DNA of 64,000 nucleotides from Betaproteobacteria bacterium (GCA_025358155.1 JANYKR010000027.1:1-64000), one strand, 5' to 3'; positions 8,360-18,382 are shown, numbered from the stretch's first letter. Notes: generated by a model from the sequence alone, not told the origin. Program-made: numbers and translations.

Positions 8360-9751
8360 CTACTTGCCCTTTGCCGCTTTGGCAGCCTTGACCGGCCGGG
8401 TCCAGCCCGGCAGTGACACCTGCTTGCCGCGTGCCACCGTCAACTGTTCGACCGGCGTGTTCTTGCTGATGGTGCTGCCACCGCCCACCGTGCCACCGGC
8501 GCCGATCGTCACCGGTGCAATCAGCACGCAGTTGCTGCCAATGTGCACATCGGCCTCGATCACGGTGCGGTGCTTGTTGGCGCCGTCGTAGTTGGCGGTG
8601 ATGCTGCCGGCACCGTAATTGACCCGCTCGCCCACCGTGGCGTCGCCCAGGTAGGCCAGGTGGTTGGCCTTGGCGCCGCGCGCCAGCGTCGAGTTCTTGA
8701 CCTCGACGAAGTTGCCGATGTGCACCTCCTCGGCCAGGTCCGCACCCGGCCGCAGCCGGGCAAATGGCCCCACCAGGCAGCCGGCGCCCAGCACAGCACC
8801 CTCGATGTGGCTGAACGGGTGGATCACCGCTCCCGCGCCGATCACTGCGTTGCGGATCACGCAATGCGCGCCGATGCGCACCTCATCGCCCAGCGTCACC
8901 GCGCCTTCAAACACGCAGCCGACGTCGATCTCCACATCCTGGCCGGTGGCCAGCGTGCCGCGCAAATCAAAGCGTGCCGGGTCGGCCAGCCGCACACCGG
9001 CCTCCAGCAGCGCATCGGCCTGCCGGCGTTGCAGGCGGCGCTCCAGGTCGGCCAGTTGCAGCGGGCTGTTCACGCCCAGCACCTCGGTGTCGTCAGCCGC
9101 ATGGGTGGCCACCACCGCCACACCCTCGGCCACAGCCATCGCCACGATGTCGGTCAGGTAGAACTCGCCCTGGGCGTTGTCGTTCTTGAGCGCCGCCACC
9201 CAGCGCTTGAGCGCAGCCGTGGGCGCAGCCATCATGCCGGTGTAGACCTCGCGGATCTCGCGCTGCGCGGCGGTGGCGTCCTTGTGCTCGACGATGCCCA
9301 GCACCCGGCCGCCCTCGGGGTCGCCCGAGCGCAGGATGCGGCCGTAGCCGGTGGCGTCATCCAGCTTGATCGTCAGCAGCGCCAGGCGCTGGCCACCGCA
9401 GGCCTCGGCCAGGGCGCGGGCGGTGGCGGCCTCGATCAGCGGCACGTCGCCGTTCAGGATCAGCGTGGTGCCTGTTGCGGCCAGGTGGGGCACCACCTGG
9501 GCCACCGCATGCCCGGTGCCCAATTGCGGCATCTGGCGCACCGACGACGCACCGGTGCCCACCATGGCAGACTCAACCGCCTCGGCGCCATGGCCGGTGA
9601 TGACCCAGGTCGGGTGCCGACCCAGCGTGGCCGTGGTGGCCAGCACATGGGCCAGCAAGGGCCTGCCGGCCAGCCGGTGCAACACCTTGGGATGGCGGGA
9701 TTTCATGCGGGTGCCTTTGCCCGCTGCCATGATCACGATGTCCAGAACCAT
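8360..9751 (-). CDS. glmU: Bifunctional UDP-N-acetylglucosamine pyrophosphorylase / glucosamine-1-phosphate acetyltransferase
   Basis: GlmU makes UDP-GlcNAc for peptidoglycan and lipopolysaccharide by acetylating glucosamine-1-phosphate and then uridylating it. The 463 residues hold an N-terminal uridyltransferase domain (MAAGKGTRMKS near residue 8, LNGDVPLI near 98). A left-handed beta-helix follows from about 250, with hexapeptide repeats and the acetyltransferase His/Lys region (GPFARLRPGADL, NHLAYLGD, NYDGANKH). Length is normal. The start codon is only 17 bases from the start of the divergent lipoprotein gene. It converges on the glycosylase gene. Confidence 0.97.
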   Translation of the reverse strand: MVLDIVIMAAGKGTRMKSRHPKVLHRLAGRPLLAHVLATTATLGRHPTWVITGHGAEAVESAMVGTGASSVRQMPQLGTGHAVAQVVPHLAATGTTLILNGDVPLIEAATARALAEACGGQRLALLTIKLDDATGYGRILRSGDPEGGRVLGIVEHKDATAAQREIREVYTGMMAAPTAALKRWVAALKNDNAQGEFYLTDIVAMAVAEGVAVVATHAADDTEVLGVNSPLQLADLERRLQRRQADALLEAGVRLADPARFDLRGTLATGQDVEIDVGCVFEGAVTLGDEVRIGAHCVIRNAVIGAGAVIHPFSHIEGAVLGAGCLVGPFARLRPGADLAEEVHIGNFVEVKNSTLARGAKANHLAYLGDATVGERVNYGAGSITANYDGANKHRTVIEADVHIGSNCVLIAPVTIGAGGTVGGGSTISKNTPVEQLTVARGKQVSLPGWTRPVKAAKAAKGK

Positions 9752-9768
9752 ATGGGGAGCCTGTGTCG

Positions 9769-10623
9769 ATGCGGTGGAGTCGGTGGATTATCGGGGCTCT
9801 GCTGCCGCTGTTTGTGGCCTGCAGTGCCGTGCGCCTGAGCTACGACCAGGGGCCGGTGCTGGCCTACTGGTGGCTGGACGGCTACGCTGATTTCAATGCC
9901 GAGCAGTCGCCCGGTGTCAAGGCAGCGCTGGACGACTGGTTTGCCTGGCACCGCGCCAGCCAGTTGCCCGACTATGCCCAAGCGCTGGCCGCGATGGGCA
10001 CGTTGGCTGTGGACAAAGTCACTGCGCCCCAGGTCTGCGCCGTGATCGAGAGCTGGCAGCAGCGCGGTGAGCGTGCCTTTGAGCGCGCGGTGCCGGCGAT
10101 CGCCGAGCAACTGCGCACACTGAGCCCGGACCAGATCCGCCAGATCGAGCGGCAGAACCAGCGCAAGTACAAGGATGCCGTCGCCGACTACCTGCAGCCC
10201 GATCTTGCGTTGCGCCAAAAGGTCAATTTTGAGCGTGCGCTCGACCGGGCCGAGACGATGTACGGCAAGCTCGACGAGGCCCAGCGCCGCCGCTTTGCCG
10301 CTGACTTGAGCGCCTCGCCCTTCAATCCCGAGGTCTGGCTCAACGAGCGCAGCCTGCGACTGGCTGATGCGGTGCGCAGCCTGCGCCAGTGGCAGGCCGA
10401 GCGCAGTGACGCTGCCACGGTGCAAGCCGGTCTGCGCCGGATGTCTGCCGAACTGCTGCAATCCCCACGCGCCGACTACCGGGCCTATTCCAGCAAGCTG
10501 ATGGCTGCCAACTGCAACCTGCTGGCGACGCTGCACAACAGCACCAGCCCCACCCAGCGCCGGCATGCCGTGGCCCAGCTCAAGGGCTGGGAGCAAGACC
10601 TGCGGGCCTTGATGGCGCGTTGA
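9769..10623 (+). CDS. DUF6279-family lipoprotein
   Basis: The 284-residue product begins with a short lipoprotein signal ending in LLPLFVACS (Cys about residue 18), followed by LSYDQGPVLAYWWLDGYADF, the hallmark of DUF6279 proteins. The rest is helical with charged repeats and no catalytic signature. It is probably anchored in the outer membrane facing the periplasm; function unknown. The ATG at 9769 is preferred to a GTG at 9763 because GGGGAG at 9754-9759 is then nine bases away. Confidence 0.8.
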   Translation: MRWSRWIIGALLPLFVACSAVRLSYDQGPVLAYWWLDGYADFNAEQSPGVKAALDDWFAWHRASQLPDYAQALAAMGTLAVDKVTAPQVCAVIESWQQRGERAFERAVPAIAEQLRTLSPDQIRQIERQNQRKYKDAVADYLQPDLALRQKVNFERALDRAETMYGKLDEAQRRRFAADLSASPFNPEVWLNERSLRLADAVRSLRQWQAERSDAATVQAGLRRMSAELLQSPRADYRAYSSKLMAANCNLLATLHNSTSPTQRRHAVAQLKGWEQDLRALMAR

Positions 10624-10794
10624 CTCGGGTTGATGCCGCCCTGGTCAGCTGTGGCAAGCGGTGGAGGCAGGCTGCAGGGGCGGGCGGGGCCGCAGGCCGA
10701 TGTTGATCCTGCGGTCTGGCTGGGGACGGGTGCTCTGCCAAAATCAGCGGCTGAATTGATGCGCCGCCCATCCCTCCAACCTGCTGCAGCCTCC

Positions 10795-12021
10795 ATGAAC
10801 ATCCTCCGATTCGACCAACTCGTGTCCCAATGCAAAGTGGCCGGCCAGCGGGTGTTCATCCGCGCCGATCTCAATGTGCCGCAGGATGACGCCGGCGCCA
10901 TCACCGAGGACACCCGCATCCGGGCCTCGGTGCCTTGCATCGCGATGGCGCTCAAAGCGGGCGCTGCGGTGATGGTCACCTCGCACCTGGGCCGGCCCAC
11001 CGAGGGCGAGTTCAAGCCCGCCGACTCGCTGGCGCCGGTGGCCAAGCGCCTGGGTGAGTTGCTCGGCCCGCCCTACGAGAACGGCGTGCCGCTGATCGCC
11101 AATTGGACGGGCGGTGTGACCGTGGCGCCGGGCCAGGTGGTGATGCTCGAAAACTGCCGCCTGAACATTGGCGAAAAGAAGAACGACGAGGCGCTGGCCC
11201 GCAAGCTGGCCGCGCTCTGCGACATCTACGTCAACGACGCGTTTGGCACCGCCCACCGCGCCGAGGCCACCACCTACGGCATCGCCCAGTTTGCACCGGT
11301 CGCCTGCGCTGGGCCGCTGCTCTCGGCCGAGATTGACGCGATCACCCAAGCCTTGGCCCACCCCAAGCGCCCGCTCGTGGCCATCGTCGCCGGCAGCAAG
11401 GTCAGCACCAAGCTGACCATCCTGCAAAGCCTGGCTTCCAAGGTGGACAGGCTGATCGTGGGCGGTGGCATTGCCAACACCTTCATGCTGGCGGCGGGCT
11501 TGAAGATCGGCAAGAGCCTGGCCGAGCCGGAGTTGCTGGACGCTGCGCGCTCGGTGATCGCCGAAATGAAGGCGCGCGGTGAGGCCTTGGGCGACGCCAG
11601 CATCGCGGTGCCGATCCCGGTGGACGTGGTCTGCGCCAAGCGCTTCGCGGACGACGCCGAGGCCACCGTCAAGGACGCGGCGGACGTGGAAGACGACGAC
11701 CTGATCCTCGACATCGGGCCCAAGACCTCGGCCATTCTGGCCGCGCAACTGGCGGCGGCCGGCACCATCGTCTGGAACGGGCCGGTCGGGGTGTTCGAGT
11801 TCGAGGCTTTCTCCCACGGCACCGAGGCGATTGCCCGCGCCATCGCGGCCAGCACAGCGTTCTCCATCGCCGGCGGCGGCGACACGCTGGCGGCCATCGC
11901 CAAGTACGGCATCGAAAAAGACATGGGCTACATCTCCACTGGCGGCGGTGCGTTTTTGGAGGTGCTGGAGGGCAAGACCCTGCCGGCTTTTGAGATCCTG
12001 CAAAAGCGCGCGACAGTTTGA
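10795..12021 (+). CDS. pgk: Phosphoglycerate kinase
   Basis: Pgk interconverts 1,3-bisphosphoglycerate and 3-phosphoglycerate with ATP formation in glycolysis. The 408-residue product shows [12 protein letters not shown] near residue 18, SHLGRPTEG near 63, [12 protein letters not shown] near 118 and the C-terminal nucleotide loop GGGDTLAAI near 360, plus [13 protein letters not shown]. The ATG at 10795 gives MNILRFDQL, as in relatives. It opens a same-strand run pgk-maeB-pyk. In many Burkholderiales pgk, pyk, fba and purC cluster, which agrees with this neighbourhood. Confidence 0.97.
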   Translation: MNILRFDQLVSQCKVAGQRVFIRADLNVPQDDAGAITEDTRIRASVPCIAMALKAGAAVMVTSHLGRPTEGEFKPADSLAPVAKRLGELLGPPYENGVPLIANWTGGVTVAPGQVVMLENCRLNIGEKKNDEALARKLAALCDIYVNDAFGTAHRAEATTYGIAQFAPVACAGPLLSAEIDAITQALAHPKRPLVAIVAGSKVSTKLTILQSLASKVDRLIVGGGIANTFMLAAGLKIGKSLAEPELLDAARSVIAEMKARGEALGDASIAVPIPVDVVCAKRFADDAEATVKDAADVEDDDLILDIGPKTSAILAAQLAAAGTIVWNGPVGVFEFEAFSHGTEAIARAIAASTAFSIAGGGDTLAAIAKYGIEKDMGYISTGGGAFLEVLEGKTLPAFEILQKRATV

Positions 12022-12144
12022 TCCTGGACAAACCGACGGGCGGTCGCCACGCGCTGCTTGTGGTTGTCCCCAAGCGGACAGGACGACATTCGGGCGTAAC
12101 CTCAGTCGCGACACCGTGTCCCTACCGTTCGAGGTTCCGCCCCA

Positions 12145-14475
12145 ATGACCACATCCCTGTCCCCCGCCGAACAAGCCCTGCGTGAAGCCGCCCGCGAGTA
12201 CCACCGCTCGCCCACGCGCGGCAAGATCGCCGTCACCCCCACCAAGCCGCTGTCCAACCAGCGCGACCTGAGCCTGGCCTATTCACCCGGCGTGGCCTAC
12301 CCGTGCCTGGACATCGAGCGTGACCCCAGCCTGGCGGCCGAGTACACCTCAAGGGGCAACCTGGTCGGCGTGATCACCAACGGCACGGCCGTGCTGGGCC
12401 TGGGCGACATCGGCCCGCTGGCGGCTAAGCCGGTGATGGAGGGCAAGGGTTGCCTGTTCAAGAAGTTTGCCGGCATCGACGTCTTTGACATCGAGCTGGC
12501 CGAGCGCGACCCCGACAAGCTGGTCGAGATCATCGCCGCGCTCGAGCCGACGCTGGGCGGCATCAACCTCGAAGACATCAAGGCACCCGAATGTTTTCTG
12601 GTCGAGAAAAAGCTGCGTGAGCGGCTCAAGATCCCGGTCTTTCACGACGACCAGCACGGCACCGCGATCATCTCGTCGGCCGCGCTGATCAACGCGCTGG
12701 AGCTGGTCGGCAAGCAGATTGGCGAGATCAAGCTGGTGGTGTCGGGCGCGGGCGCTGCGGCCATCGCCTGCCTGGACCTGATGGTCAGCCTGGGCGTGAG
12801 CCTGGGCAACATCTTTGTCTGCGACTCCAAGGGCGTGATCCGCGAGGGCCGCACCGACGTGGCTGCCGGCAAGCTCGACGAGTCCAAGCAGCGCTACTGC
12901 CAGCGCACCGAGGCCTGCACGCTGGCCGAGGTCATCGTGGGTGCCGACGTGTTCCTGGGTTGCTCGGCGGCAGGCGTGTTGACCGGCGAGATGGTTGCTG
13001 CGATGGGTCGCCAGCCGATCATCCTGGCGCTGGCCAACCCCGAGCCCGAGATCCGGCCCGAGCTGGCCCGTGCGGCGCGGCCCGATTGCATCGTCGCCAC
13101 CGGCCGGTCGGACTACCCCAACCAGGTCAACAACGTGCTGTGTTTCCCGTACATCTTCCGGGGTGCGCTGGACTGTGGCGCCACCACCATCAACGAGCCG
13201 ATGAAGCTGGCCTGTGTGCGCGAGATCGCCGCGCTGGCCAAGGCCGAGCCGAGTGACGAGGTGGCCGCCGCCTACGCCGGCAAGGAGTTGAAGTTCGGCC
13301 CCGACTACATCATCCCCACGCCGTTTGACGTGCGCCTGATCCTGCGCATCGCGCCGGCCGTGGCCAAGGCGGCGGCCGACAGCGGCGTGGCCCTGCGCCC
13401 GATTGCCGACCTGGAGGCCTACCGCCAGCAGCTCACCCGGTTTGTCTACCAGACCGGCATGGTGATGCGGCCGGTGTTTGACGCGGCGCGCGCTGCCTGC
13501 GCCCAGCGGGCCAGCCGGGTGGTCTATGCCGAGGGCGAGGACGAGCGGGTGCTGCGCGCAGTGCAGGTGGTGCTGGACGAAGGCCTGGCCAAGCCGGTGC
13601 TGATCGGCCGGCCGGCGGTGATTGCGATGCGCATCGAGCGGGCCGGGTTGCGGCTGCAGGCCGGTGTCGACTTCGAGGTTTGTGACCCCGAAAACGACCC
13701 CCGCTTTCGCGACTACTGGGTGCTGTACCACCAACTGATGGGACGCGACGGCGTCTCACCCGAAGCTGCCAAGGCCACGGTGCGGCGCAGCAATACCCTG
13801 ATCGCCGCACTGATGCTCAAGCGCGGCGAGGTGGACGCGATGCTGTGCGGCCTGGTGGGCCGCTTTGACGCCCACCTGGACCATGTGCGCCGCGTCATCG
13901 GCCAAAAGGCCGGCGCCCGCACCATGGCCACGATGAATGCCCTGATGCTGGACGCGCACACGCTGTTCTTGACCGACACCTTCGTCAACGAGGAGCCCAG
14001 CGCCGAGGAACTGGCCGACATCGCGCTGATGGCCGCCGCTGAGGTGCGTCGCTTTGGCGTGCCGGCCAAGGTGGCGTTTTTGTCGCATTCGATGTACGGC
14101 AGCTCGCAGCGGGCGTCTGCGCGCCGGATGCGGGCCGCGCGGGATCTGTTTGTGGCGCGCGCGCCCGAGATTGAATGCGACGGCGAGCTGCAAGGCGACG
14201 CCGCGCTGTCCGAGGCGATCCGCGGCAGCGCGCTCAGCGCCAACTCGTTGACCGGCTCGGCCAACCTGCTGGTGCTGCCCAACCTGGACGCGGCCAACAT
14301 CCTGTTCAACGTGCTCAAAGTGGTGGCCAGCCACGGCGTGACGATTGGGCCGATCCTGCTGGGTGCGGCGGCACCGGTGCATATCCTGACGGCGTCGGCA
14401 ACGATGCGCCGGCTGGTCAACATGACGGCGCTGGCGGTGGCCGACGCGGCCGAGCTGCGCGGGGCCGCAACCTAA
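12145..14475 (+). CDS. maeB: NADP-dependent malic enzyme with C-terminal phosphotransacetylase-like domain
   Basis: MaeB decarboxylates malate to pyruvate with NADP reduction. The 776-residue length is that of the MaeB fusion. Residues about 1-425 form the malic enzyme part ([61 protein letters not shown]). Residues about 450-776 resemble phosphotransacetylase ([33 protein letters not shown]-like [11 protein letters not shown]). In MaeB proteins that C-terminal half is thought to bind acetyl-CoA for regulation rather than catalyse. Placed between pgk and pyk, it feeds the same pyruvate node. Confidence 0.95.
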   Translation: MTTSLSPAEQALREAAREYHRSPTRGKIAVTPTKPLSNQRDLSLAYSPGVAYPCLDIERDPSLAAEYTSRGNLVGVITNGTAVLGLGDIGPLAAKPVMEGKGCLFKKFAGIDVFDIELAERDPDKLVEIIAALEPTLGGINLEDIKAPECFLVEKKLRERLKIPVFHDDQHGTAIISSAALINALELVGKQIGEIKLVVSGAGAAAIACLDLMVSLGVSLGNIFVCDSKGVIREGRTDVAAGKLDESKQRYCQRTEACTLAEVIVGADVFLGCSAAGVLTGEMVAAMGRQPIILALANPEPEIRPELARAARPDCIVATGRSDYPNQVNNVLCFPYIFRGALDCGATTINEPMKLACVREIAALAKAEPSDEVAAAYAGKELKFGPDYIIPTPFDVRLILRIAPAVAKAAADSGVALRPIADLEAYRQQLTRFVYQTGMVMRPVFDAARAACAQRASRVVYAEGEDERVLRAVQVVLDEGLAKPVLIGRPAVIAMRIERAGLRLQAGVDFEVCDPENDPRFRDYWVLYHQLMGRDGVSPEAAKATVRRSNTLIAALMLKRGEVDAMLCGLVGRFDAHLDHVRRVIGQKAGARTMATMNALMLDAHTLFLTDTFVNEEPSAEELADIALMAAAEVRRFGVPAKVAFLSHSMYGSSQRASARRMRAARDLFVARAPEIECDGELQGDAALSEAIRGSALSANSLTGSANLLVLPNLDAANILFNVLKVVASHGVTIGPILLGAAAPVHILTASATMRRLVNMTALAVADAAELRGAAT

Positions 14476-14576
14476 AGGCACGGGCAGCTGGTGCCGACCC
14501 TAAAGAAACCGCGCCGTAACCCGGTCGGGGCGCACGGCCCCGATAATTCGGTTCCTTTCGCTCGCTGGAATGCCCC

Positions 14577-16007
14577 ATGACCCGTGCTACCAAGATCGTC
14601 GCCACCCTCGGCCCTGCCAGCAGCGATCCCGAGGTGCTGGAGCGGCTGCTGCGCGCCGGCGTGGACGTGGTGCGCTTGAACTTCAGCCACGGCAAGGCGC
14701 AGGACCACATCGACCGCGCTCTGCTGGTGCGCCGCATTGCCGAAAAAGTGGGCAAGACGGTGGCCATCATGGCCGACCTGCAAGGCCCCAAGATCCGCGT
14801 CGGCAAGTTTGCCGAGGGCAAGGTCGAGCTGGTCAACGGCGAGCGTTTTGTGCTGGACGGCGCCCGCACCGAATTGGGCGCGATTGACGGCGTGGGCCTG
14901 GACTACAAGGAGCTGCCGCGCGATGTCAAACCCGGCGACACCCTGCTGCTCAACGACGGCCTGATCGTGCTGAAAGTCGAGGCGGTGCGCGGCGAGCAGG
15001 TGCACACCATCGTCAAGGTGGGCGGTGAGCTGAGCAACAACAAGGGCATCAACAAGCAGGGCGGCGGCCTGACCGCGCCGGCGCTCACCGCCAAGGACAT
15101 GGAGGACATCAAGACGGCGATGGCCTTCCAGGCCGACTACCTGGCGGTGAGCTTCCCCAAAAATGCCACCGACATGGAGATGGCGCGCCAGCTCGCCAAC
15201 GTCGCCGGCGAGCCCTACAAGCACAAGCCGGCCATGATCGCCAAGATCGAGCGCAGCGAGGCCATCCCCCAGCTTGAATCCATCTTGCGCGCGTCCGACG
15301 GCATCATGGTGGCGCGCGGTGACCTGGCGGTGGAGGTGGGCAACGCCACCGTGCCAGCACTGCAGAAGAAAATGATCCGGATGGCGCGCGCGATGGACAA
15401 ACTCGCCATCACCGCCACCCAGATGATGGAGAGCATGATCGTCAACCCGGTGCCCACCCGGGCCGAGGTCAGCGATGTGGCCAATGCGGTGCTGGATGGC
15501 ACCGATGCGGTGATGTTGTCGGCCGAGACCGCTGCCGGCAAGTACCCGGTCGAGACGGTGGAGCAGATGGCCGCGATCGCGCTGGAGGCCGAGCGCGCTG
15601 AAGAGGTGGAGCTCAAGGACGATTTCATGCAGCGCCACCTCGGCCGCATCGACCAGAGTATCGCGATGGGGGCGCTGTTCACCGCCCATCACCTGGGCTG
15701 CAAGGCCATCATCGCGTTGACCGAAAGCGGCTCGACGGCGCTGTGGATGAGCCGGCACAACATCAATGTGCCGATCTTCGGGCTCACCCACAAGCACAAC
15801 TCCGAGCGGCGCATGGCGCTGTTCCGCAACGTCCAGCCGCTGCTGATGCCGATGCACAACGACCGCGACACCGCGCTCGCTGATGCTGAGGCCGCGCTGG
15901 TGGCGCGTGGCGTGCTGATGCCAGGCGACACCTACGCCATCACCTGCGGCGAGCCGATGGGCTACCCGGGTGGCACCAACATGCTCAAGGTCTGCCGGGT
16001 GGCTTGA
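14577..16007 (+). CDS. pyk: Pyruvate kinase
   Basis: Pyk makes pyruvate and ATP from phosphoenolpyruvate. The 476 residues begin TRATKIVATLGPASS and include NFSHGKAQDH near 40, MADLQGPKIRVG near 65, the active-site lysine region KIERSEAIPQLESI near 223, MVARGDLAVEV near 243 and ATQMMESM near 281. The C-terminal domain contains FGLTHKHNSERRM. The last 46 bases overlap the end of the convergent ice-binding-like gene. Confidence 0.97.
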   Translation: MTRATKIVATLGPASSDPEVLERLLRAGVDVVRLNFSHGKAQDHIDRALLVRRIAEKVGKTVAIMADLQGPKIRVGKFAEGKVELVNGERFVLDGARTELGAIDGVGLDYKELPRDVKPGDTLLLNDGLIVLKVEAVRGEQVHTIVKVGGELSNNKGINKQGGGLTAPALTAKDMEDIKTAMAFQADYLAVSFPKNATDMEMARQLANVAGEPYKHKPAMIAKIERSEAIPQLESILRASDGIMVARGDLAVEVGNATVPALQKKMIRMARAMDKLAITATQMMESMIVNPVPTRAEVSDVANAVLDGTDAVMLSAETAAGKYPVETVEQMAAIALEAERAEEVELKDDFMQRHLGRIDQSIAMGALFTAHHLGCKAIIALTESGSTALWMSRHNINVPIFGLTHKHNSERRMALFRNVQPLLMPMHNDRDTALADAEAALVARGVLMPGDTYAITCGEPMGYPGGTNMLKVCRVA

Positions 16008-16807
16008 GGCCGGGTGACTTGAGGCCGGCGGCTGAGCGCCAGGCCCAGCCCGGCCAGCGCCAGCAGCGACCACACCGAGGGCTCGGGCAGCGTGTTGCCG
16101 GGGTCCGCGTCCTCTGTGCAAGCATGGGACAGGGTGTTGTTGTTCATCGTTACCGCCGCATTCAGCGCAATCGCCCGGCCGCACGCAATGCTGGCGCCGG
16201 CATTCAAGGTGATGCTCTGGTCGGCCAGCAGGCTGCCGGCAAAAACTGACCCGGCGCCCAGCGTGGCAGAGCTGCCCACCTGCCAGAACACGCCGGCGCC
16301 GTCGCCACCGTTCAGGAAGCTGACGACGGAACTGCTGGCGGTTGTCAGCGCACTCATGATTTTGAAGATGAACTCCGCATCAGCCTGGTTCTGGTAGTCC
16401 AACCGCAAGGTGCCGGTCAGCTGTGCAGCCGCGGCAAAGCCGTAGACACCCGGCGACAGGGTCAGGCCACCCAGGTCCTGCCCGGTCAGATCGTGGCTGA
16501 CAGGCCGCCCGGCCAGCACGTTGTACGCCGTCAAGGCGTCAAGTTGCGCTTGCTGCGCAACGGCATCGTTCTGGTGCAGCTCGCCCCCGAGGATGACCGT
16601 GCCAGCGCCAGTGATGCTGCTGCCGGGGTAGGTGCCCAGGTCACCCCAGAGTGTGGTGGCACCGGTGTTGCTGACTGTCGAGGCGCCCAGCACCGAGAAG
16701 GATTGAGCCGTACCCAGCAAAGGCATCGCCTCTACCGGTGCGGTGCCCAGGATCGCCGCCAGCGCCGATGCAGTGGCACCCTGGAGAAAGTGGCCTTTTT
16801 TTGACAT
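15962..16807 (-). CDS. Ice-binding-like (DUF3494) exported protein with PEP-CTERM signal
   Basis: The 281-residue product has a signal peptide (about residues 1-27, ending APVEA). Residues 30-235 match the DUF3494 ice-binding-protein beta-solenoid (SFSVLGASTVSNTGATTLWGDLG, GGLTLSPGVYGF, VFWQVGSSATLGAGSVFAG). A PEP-CTERM tail follows (LPEPSVWSLLALAGLG at 239-255, then SRRP). Such proteins are exported; members may bind ice or act as adhesins in the matrix, and the fold alone does not prove ice binding. After the Arg pair there is an atypical 18-residue tail encoded opposite the end of pyk. The gene lies between pyk and fba with the GHKL/STAS gene, both on the minus strand. Confidence 0.85.
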   Translation of the reverse strand: MSKKGHFLQGATASALAAILGTAPVEAMPLLGTAQSFSVLGASTVSNTGATTLWGDLGTYPGSSITGAGTVILGGELHQNDAVAQQAQLDALTAYNVLAGRPVSHDLTGQDLGGLTLSPGVYGFAAAAQLTGTLRLDYQNQADAEFIFKIMSALTTASSSVVSFLNGGDGAGVFWQVGSSATLGAGSVFAGSLLADQSITLNAGASIACGRAIALNAAVTMNNNTLSHACTEDADPGNTLPEPSVWSLLALAGLGLALSRRPQVTRPQATRQTLSMLVPPG

Positions 16808-16934
16808 GGGGACCCGACTTCAGCAACGGGCACTTGCGTCGCAGCGCGGACGCTGCCAGGGGATCCGGCAGCCCTCTCCTGTCAGGCGATAAATGATTGG
16901 CGTTGCCAGGCTCTTGCAGCGTCTGTGCGCCAGC

Positions 16935-16949
16935 GTACACAGTGTGTAC
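16935..16949. promoter_or_regulatory. Perfect inverted repeat, operator candidate
   Basis: GTACACA-G-TGTGTAC is a perfect 7+1+7 palindrome in the 219-base gap between the ice-binding-like gene and the GHKL/STAS gene, about 130 bases upstream of the former's start. The form suits a dimeric repressor or activator site. No regulator is known to me for this exact sequence. Confidence 0.4.
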
Positions 16950-17026
16950 CGCGTCGTATCGAACCGTTACCGACCTTCTGCGGGTGTCGCTGCGGCGGGT
17001 GCCGGATCATGCCGGGCCTGACCGGG

Positions 17027-18046
17027 TCATGCGCCCGTCGAAGCCGCCACCATTTCGGCCACCCGAGGTGACATGTTGAGCGGCACCAACTGCACGCCCG
17101 GATGCCCGGCGCCAAACACACGGAACAACTCGTCGGCAAAGGCAGGGCCCACATCGGCCAGGCCCGCAAAGTCCAGATCGGCCCGCTGGAATTCGCCCAG
17201 CCGCGACACCACGCGCTGGGCTTGGGCGCGTGAGCCCAGGCCTTGTTGCGGCGCGGTGATCAACGCCAAAGGCACGACGGTGCGCTCGAAGCCGTAGCCC
17301 GCGCCGTCCAGGCTGTAGCGGCGCAGCACGGCGTCGAGCGTACGCTCTGTGTCGAGGCAGATGGCCACGTAGACCGAGCTGCCGCAGCGACACGCCGGCC
17401 GGGCGCGTTGCCATCGCTCGCGCTGCCAATCCCGTTGTTGAAAGGCCGCATTGTTGGCATGCAGGTCAAACACATCGGCCAGCTTGGAGGTGTAGAACAA
17501 GCCGCGTCCCGAGTGCCGGTCTGGCTGGCTGCTGAGCTTGCCCTTGGCCAATTCGAGCATCGCCAGGGCCGGGTCATGGATACCAAAGGCTTTGCCGATG
17601 ACATCAAAGATGCCCCGGCCATCGTCGCTGACCAGCAGTTGGAGTTGCATCGGCGTCTGCCGCATGGACACGGTGACGCTGCCGCCTCCACTGTGCTCGA
17701 TTGCGTTGTTGAGCAACTCGGTGAAGGCATGCTGGGCCATGCTGGCTACAGCGTCCGGCAGCTTGAAATTGGGCGCAAAGTCGTGGGCCCAGGGCTGGTC
17801 TTCCTGCAGCCCTTGCAATGCGTAACGGCGCACCACCTGACGCATCAAGCCGGGCTCATGCCGAGGGCGGTTGCGGCTGCCTGCCTGGTGCAGCCAGTTC
17901 AGCGCGACCAGTTTTTGCAGCAGGGCCCGGGCACTGGCGCGGCCGGTGCCACGCCGCTCGGCCAGTTGGGCGGCCAGGTCCAGCGGGTGCTGCAATGCGG
18001 CCTCGGTGATCCAGTGGGTGACGTCACTCAGCACGGTGCGGGGCAT
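17027..18046 (-). CDS. Fusion protein: winged-helix-like N-terminus, GHKL ATPase and STAS-like (DUF4325) domain
   Basis: The 339-residue product joins three parts seen separately in partner-switching systems. An N-terminal helix-turn-helix-like segment is at about 20-55. A GHKL ATPase (anti-sigma-kinase type) at about 95-235 has N-box TELLNNAIEH at 109-118, DDGRGI at 141-146 and HSGRGLFYTSKLAD at 178-191. A STAS-like DUF4325 domain occupies about 253-339 (VVPLALI, LDFAGLADVGPAFADELFRVF). Such proteins are assumed to couple phosphorylation to a regulatory output; the target is unknown. The ATG at 18046 has AAGGA nine bases upstream and is preferred to a start 24 codons earlier. It is upstream of, and codirectional with, the ice-binding-like gene. 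Confidence 0.75.
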   Translation of the reverse strand: MPRTVLSDVTHWITEAALQHPLDLAAQLAERRGTGRASARALLQKLVALNWLHQAGSRNRPRHEPGLMRQVVRRYALQGLQEDQPWAHDFAPNFKLPDAVASMAQHAFTELLNNAIEHSGGGSVTVSMRQTPMQLQLLVSDDGRGIFDVIGKAFGIHDPALAMLELAKGKLSSQPDRHSGRGLFYTSKLADVFDLHANNAAFQQRDWQRERWQRARPACRCGSSVYVAICLDTERTLDAVLRRYSLDGAGYGFERTVVPLALITAPQQGLGSRAQAQRVVSRLGEFQRADLDFAGLADVGPAFADELFRVFGAGHPGVQLVPLNMSPRVAEMVAASTGA

Positions 18047-18382
18047 GGTGCAAGGTCCTTTGGGTGGTGCCGCAGCCTTGGGCGCTGTGGTGGGGCGCGT
18101 CCGACTGCGGTTGCGCAATCAGTGTCGGCGGCGATGACGCTGGCTGTAGCCTGAAAACAAGGGGCTTTGCCGGCCAGTTCTGGCCCGACCTTGGTGCCCG
18201 GGGCTGATTGACCAGCCGGTATTTGTGCTCACCCGCACAGACCGCTGGCAGTGGGGCGTCGATACAATCTTGGCCGGTTACAAGACGGTTTCATCGGCCA
18301 GTTGCCAGCGGCGGCATCCTCGGCCAGCTGGCCTGCAGCCCGTCAAACCCTTCAGTTCACCCCCACTCAAGCAGGACCTCCC
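18047..18382. promoter_or_regulatory. 336-base divergent control region between the GHKL/STAS gene and fba
   Basis: No gene is seen here. On the plus strand TACAAT at 18263-18268 is a good -10 hexamer; its -35 is poor, so activation may be needed. From there fba would have a leader of about 105 bases containing the palindrome GGCCAGCTGGCC. The left half must hold the promoter of the minus-strand GHKL/STAS gene, but I found no convincing hexamer pair. Confidence 0.35.

Noticed and set aside
8543-9838. Long plus-strand frame opposite glmU
   Set aside because: It covers the complete glmU gene and has no ribosome-binding site or known domain.
12349-13734. Long minus-strand frame opposite maeB
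   Set aside because: maeB is full length with both domains; the other strand shows no motif and a His/Gln-rich composition.
16861-16920. Sigma-54 promoter upstream of the ice-binding-like gene
   Set aside because: A TGGCA is present on the minus strand but the GC element at the -12 position and its spacing do not fit.
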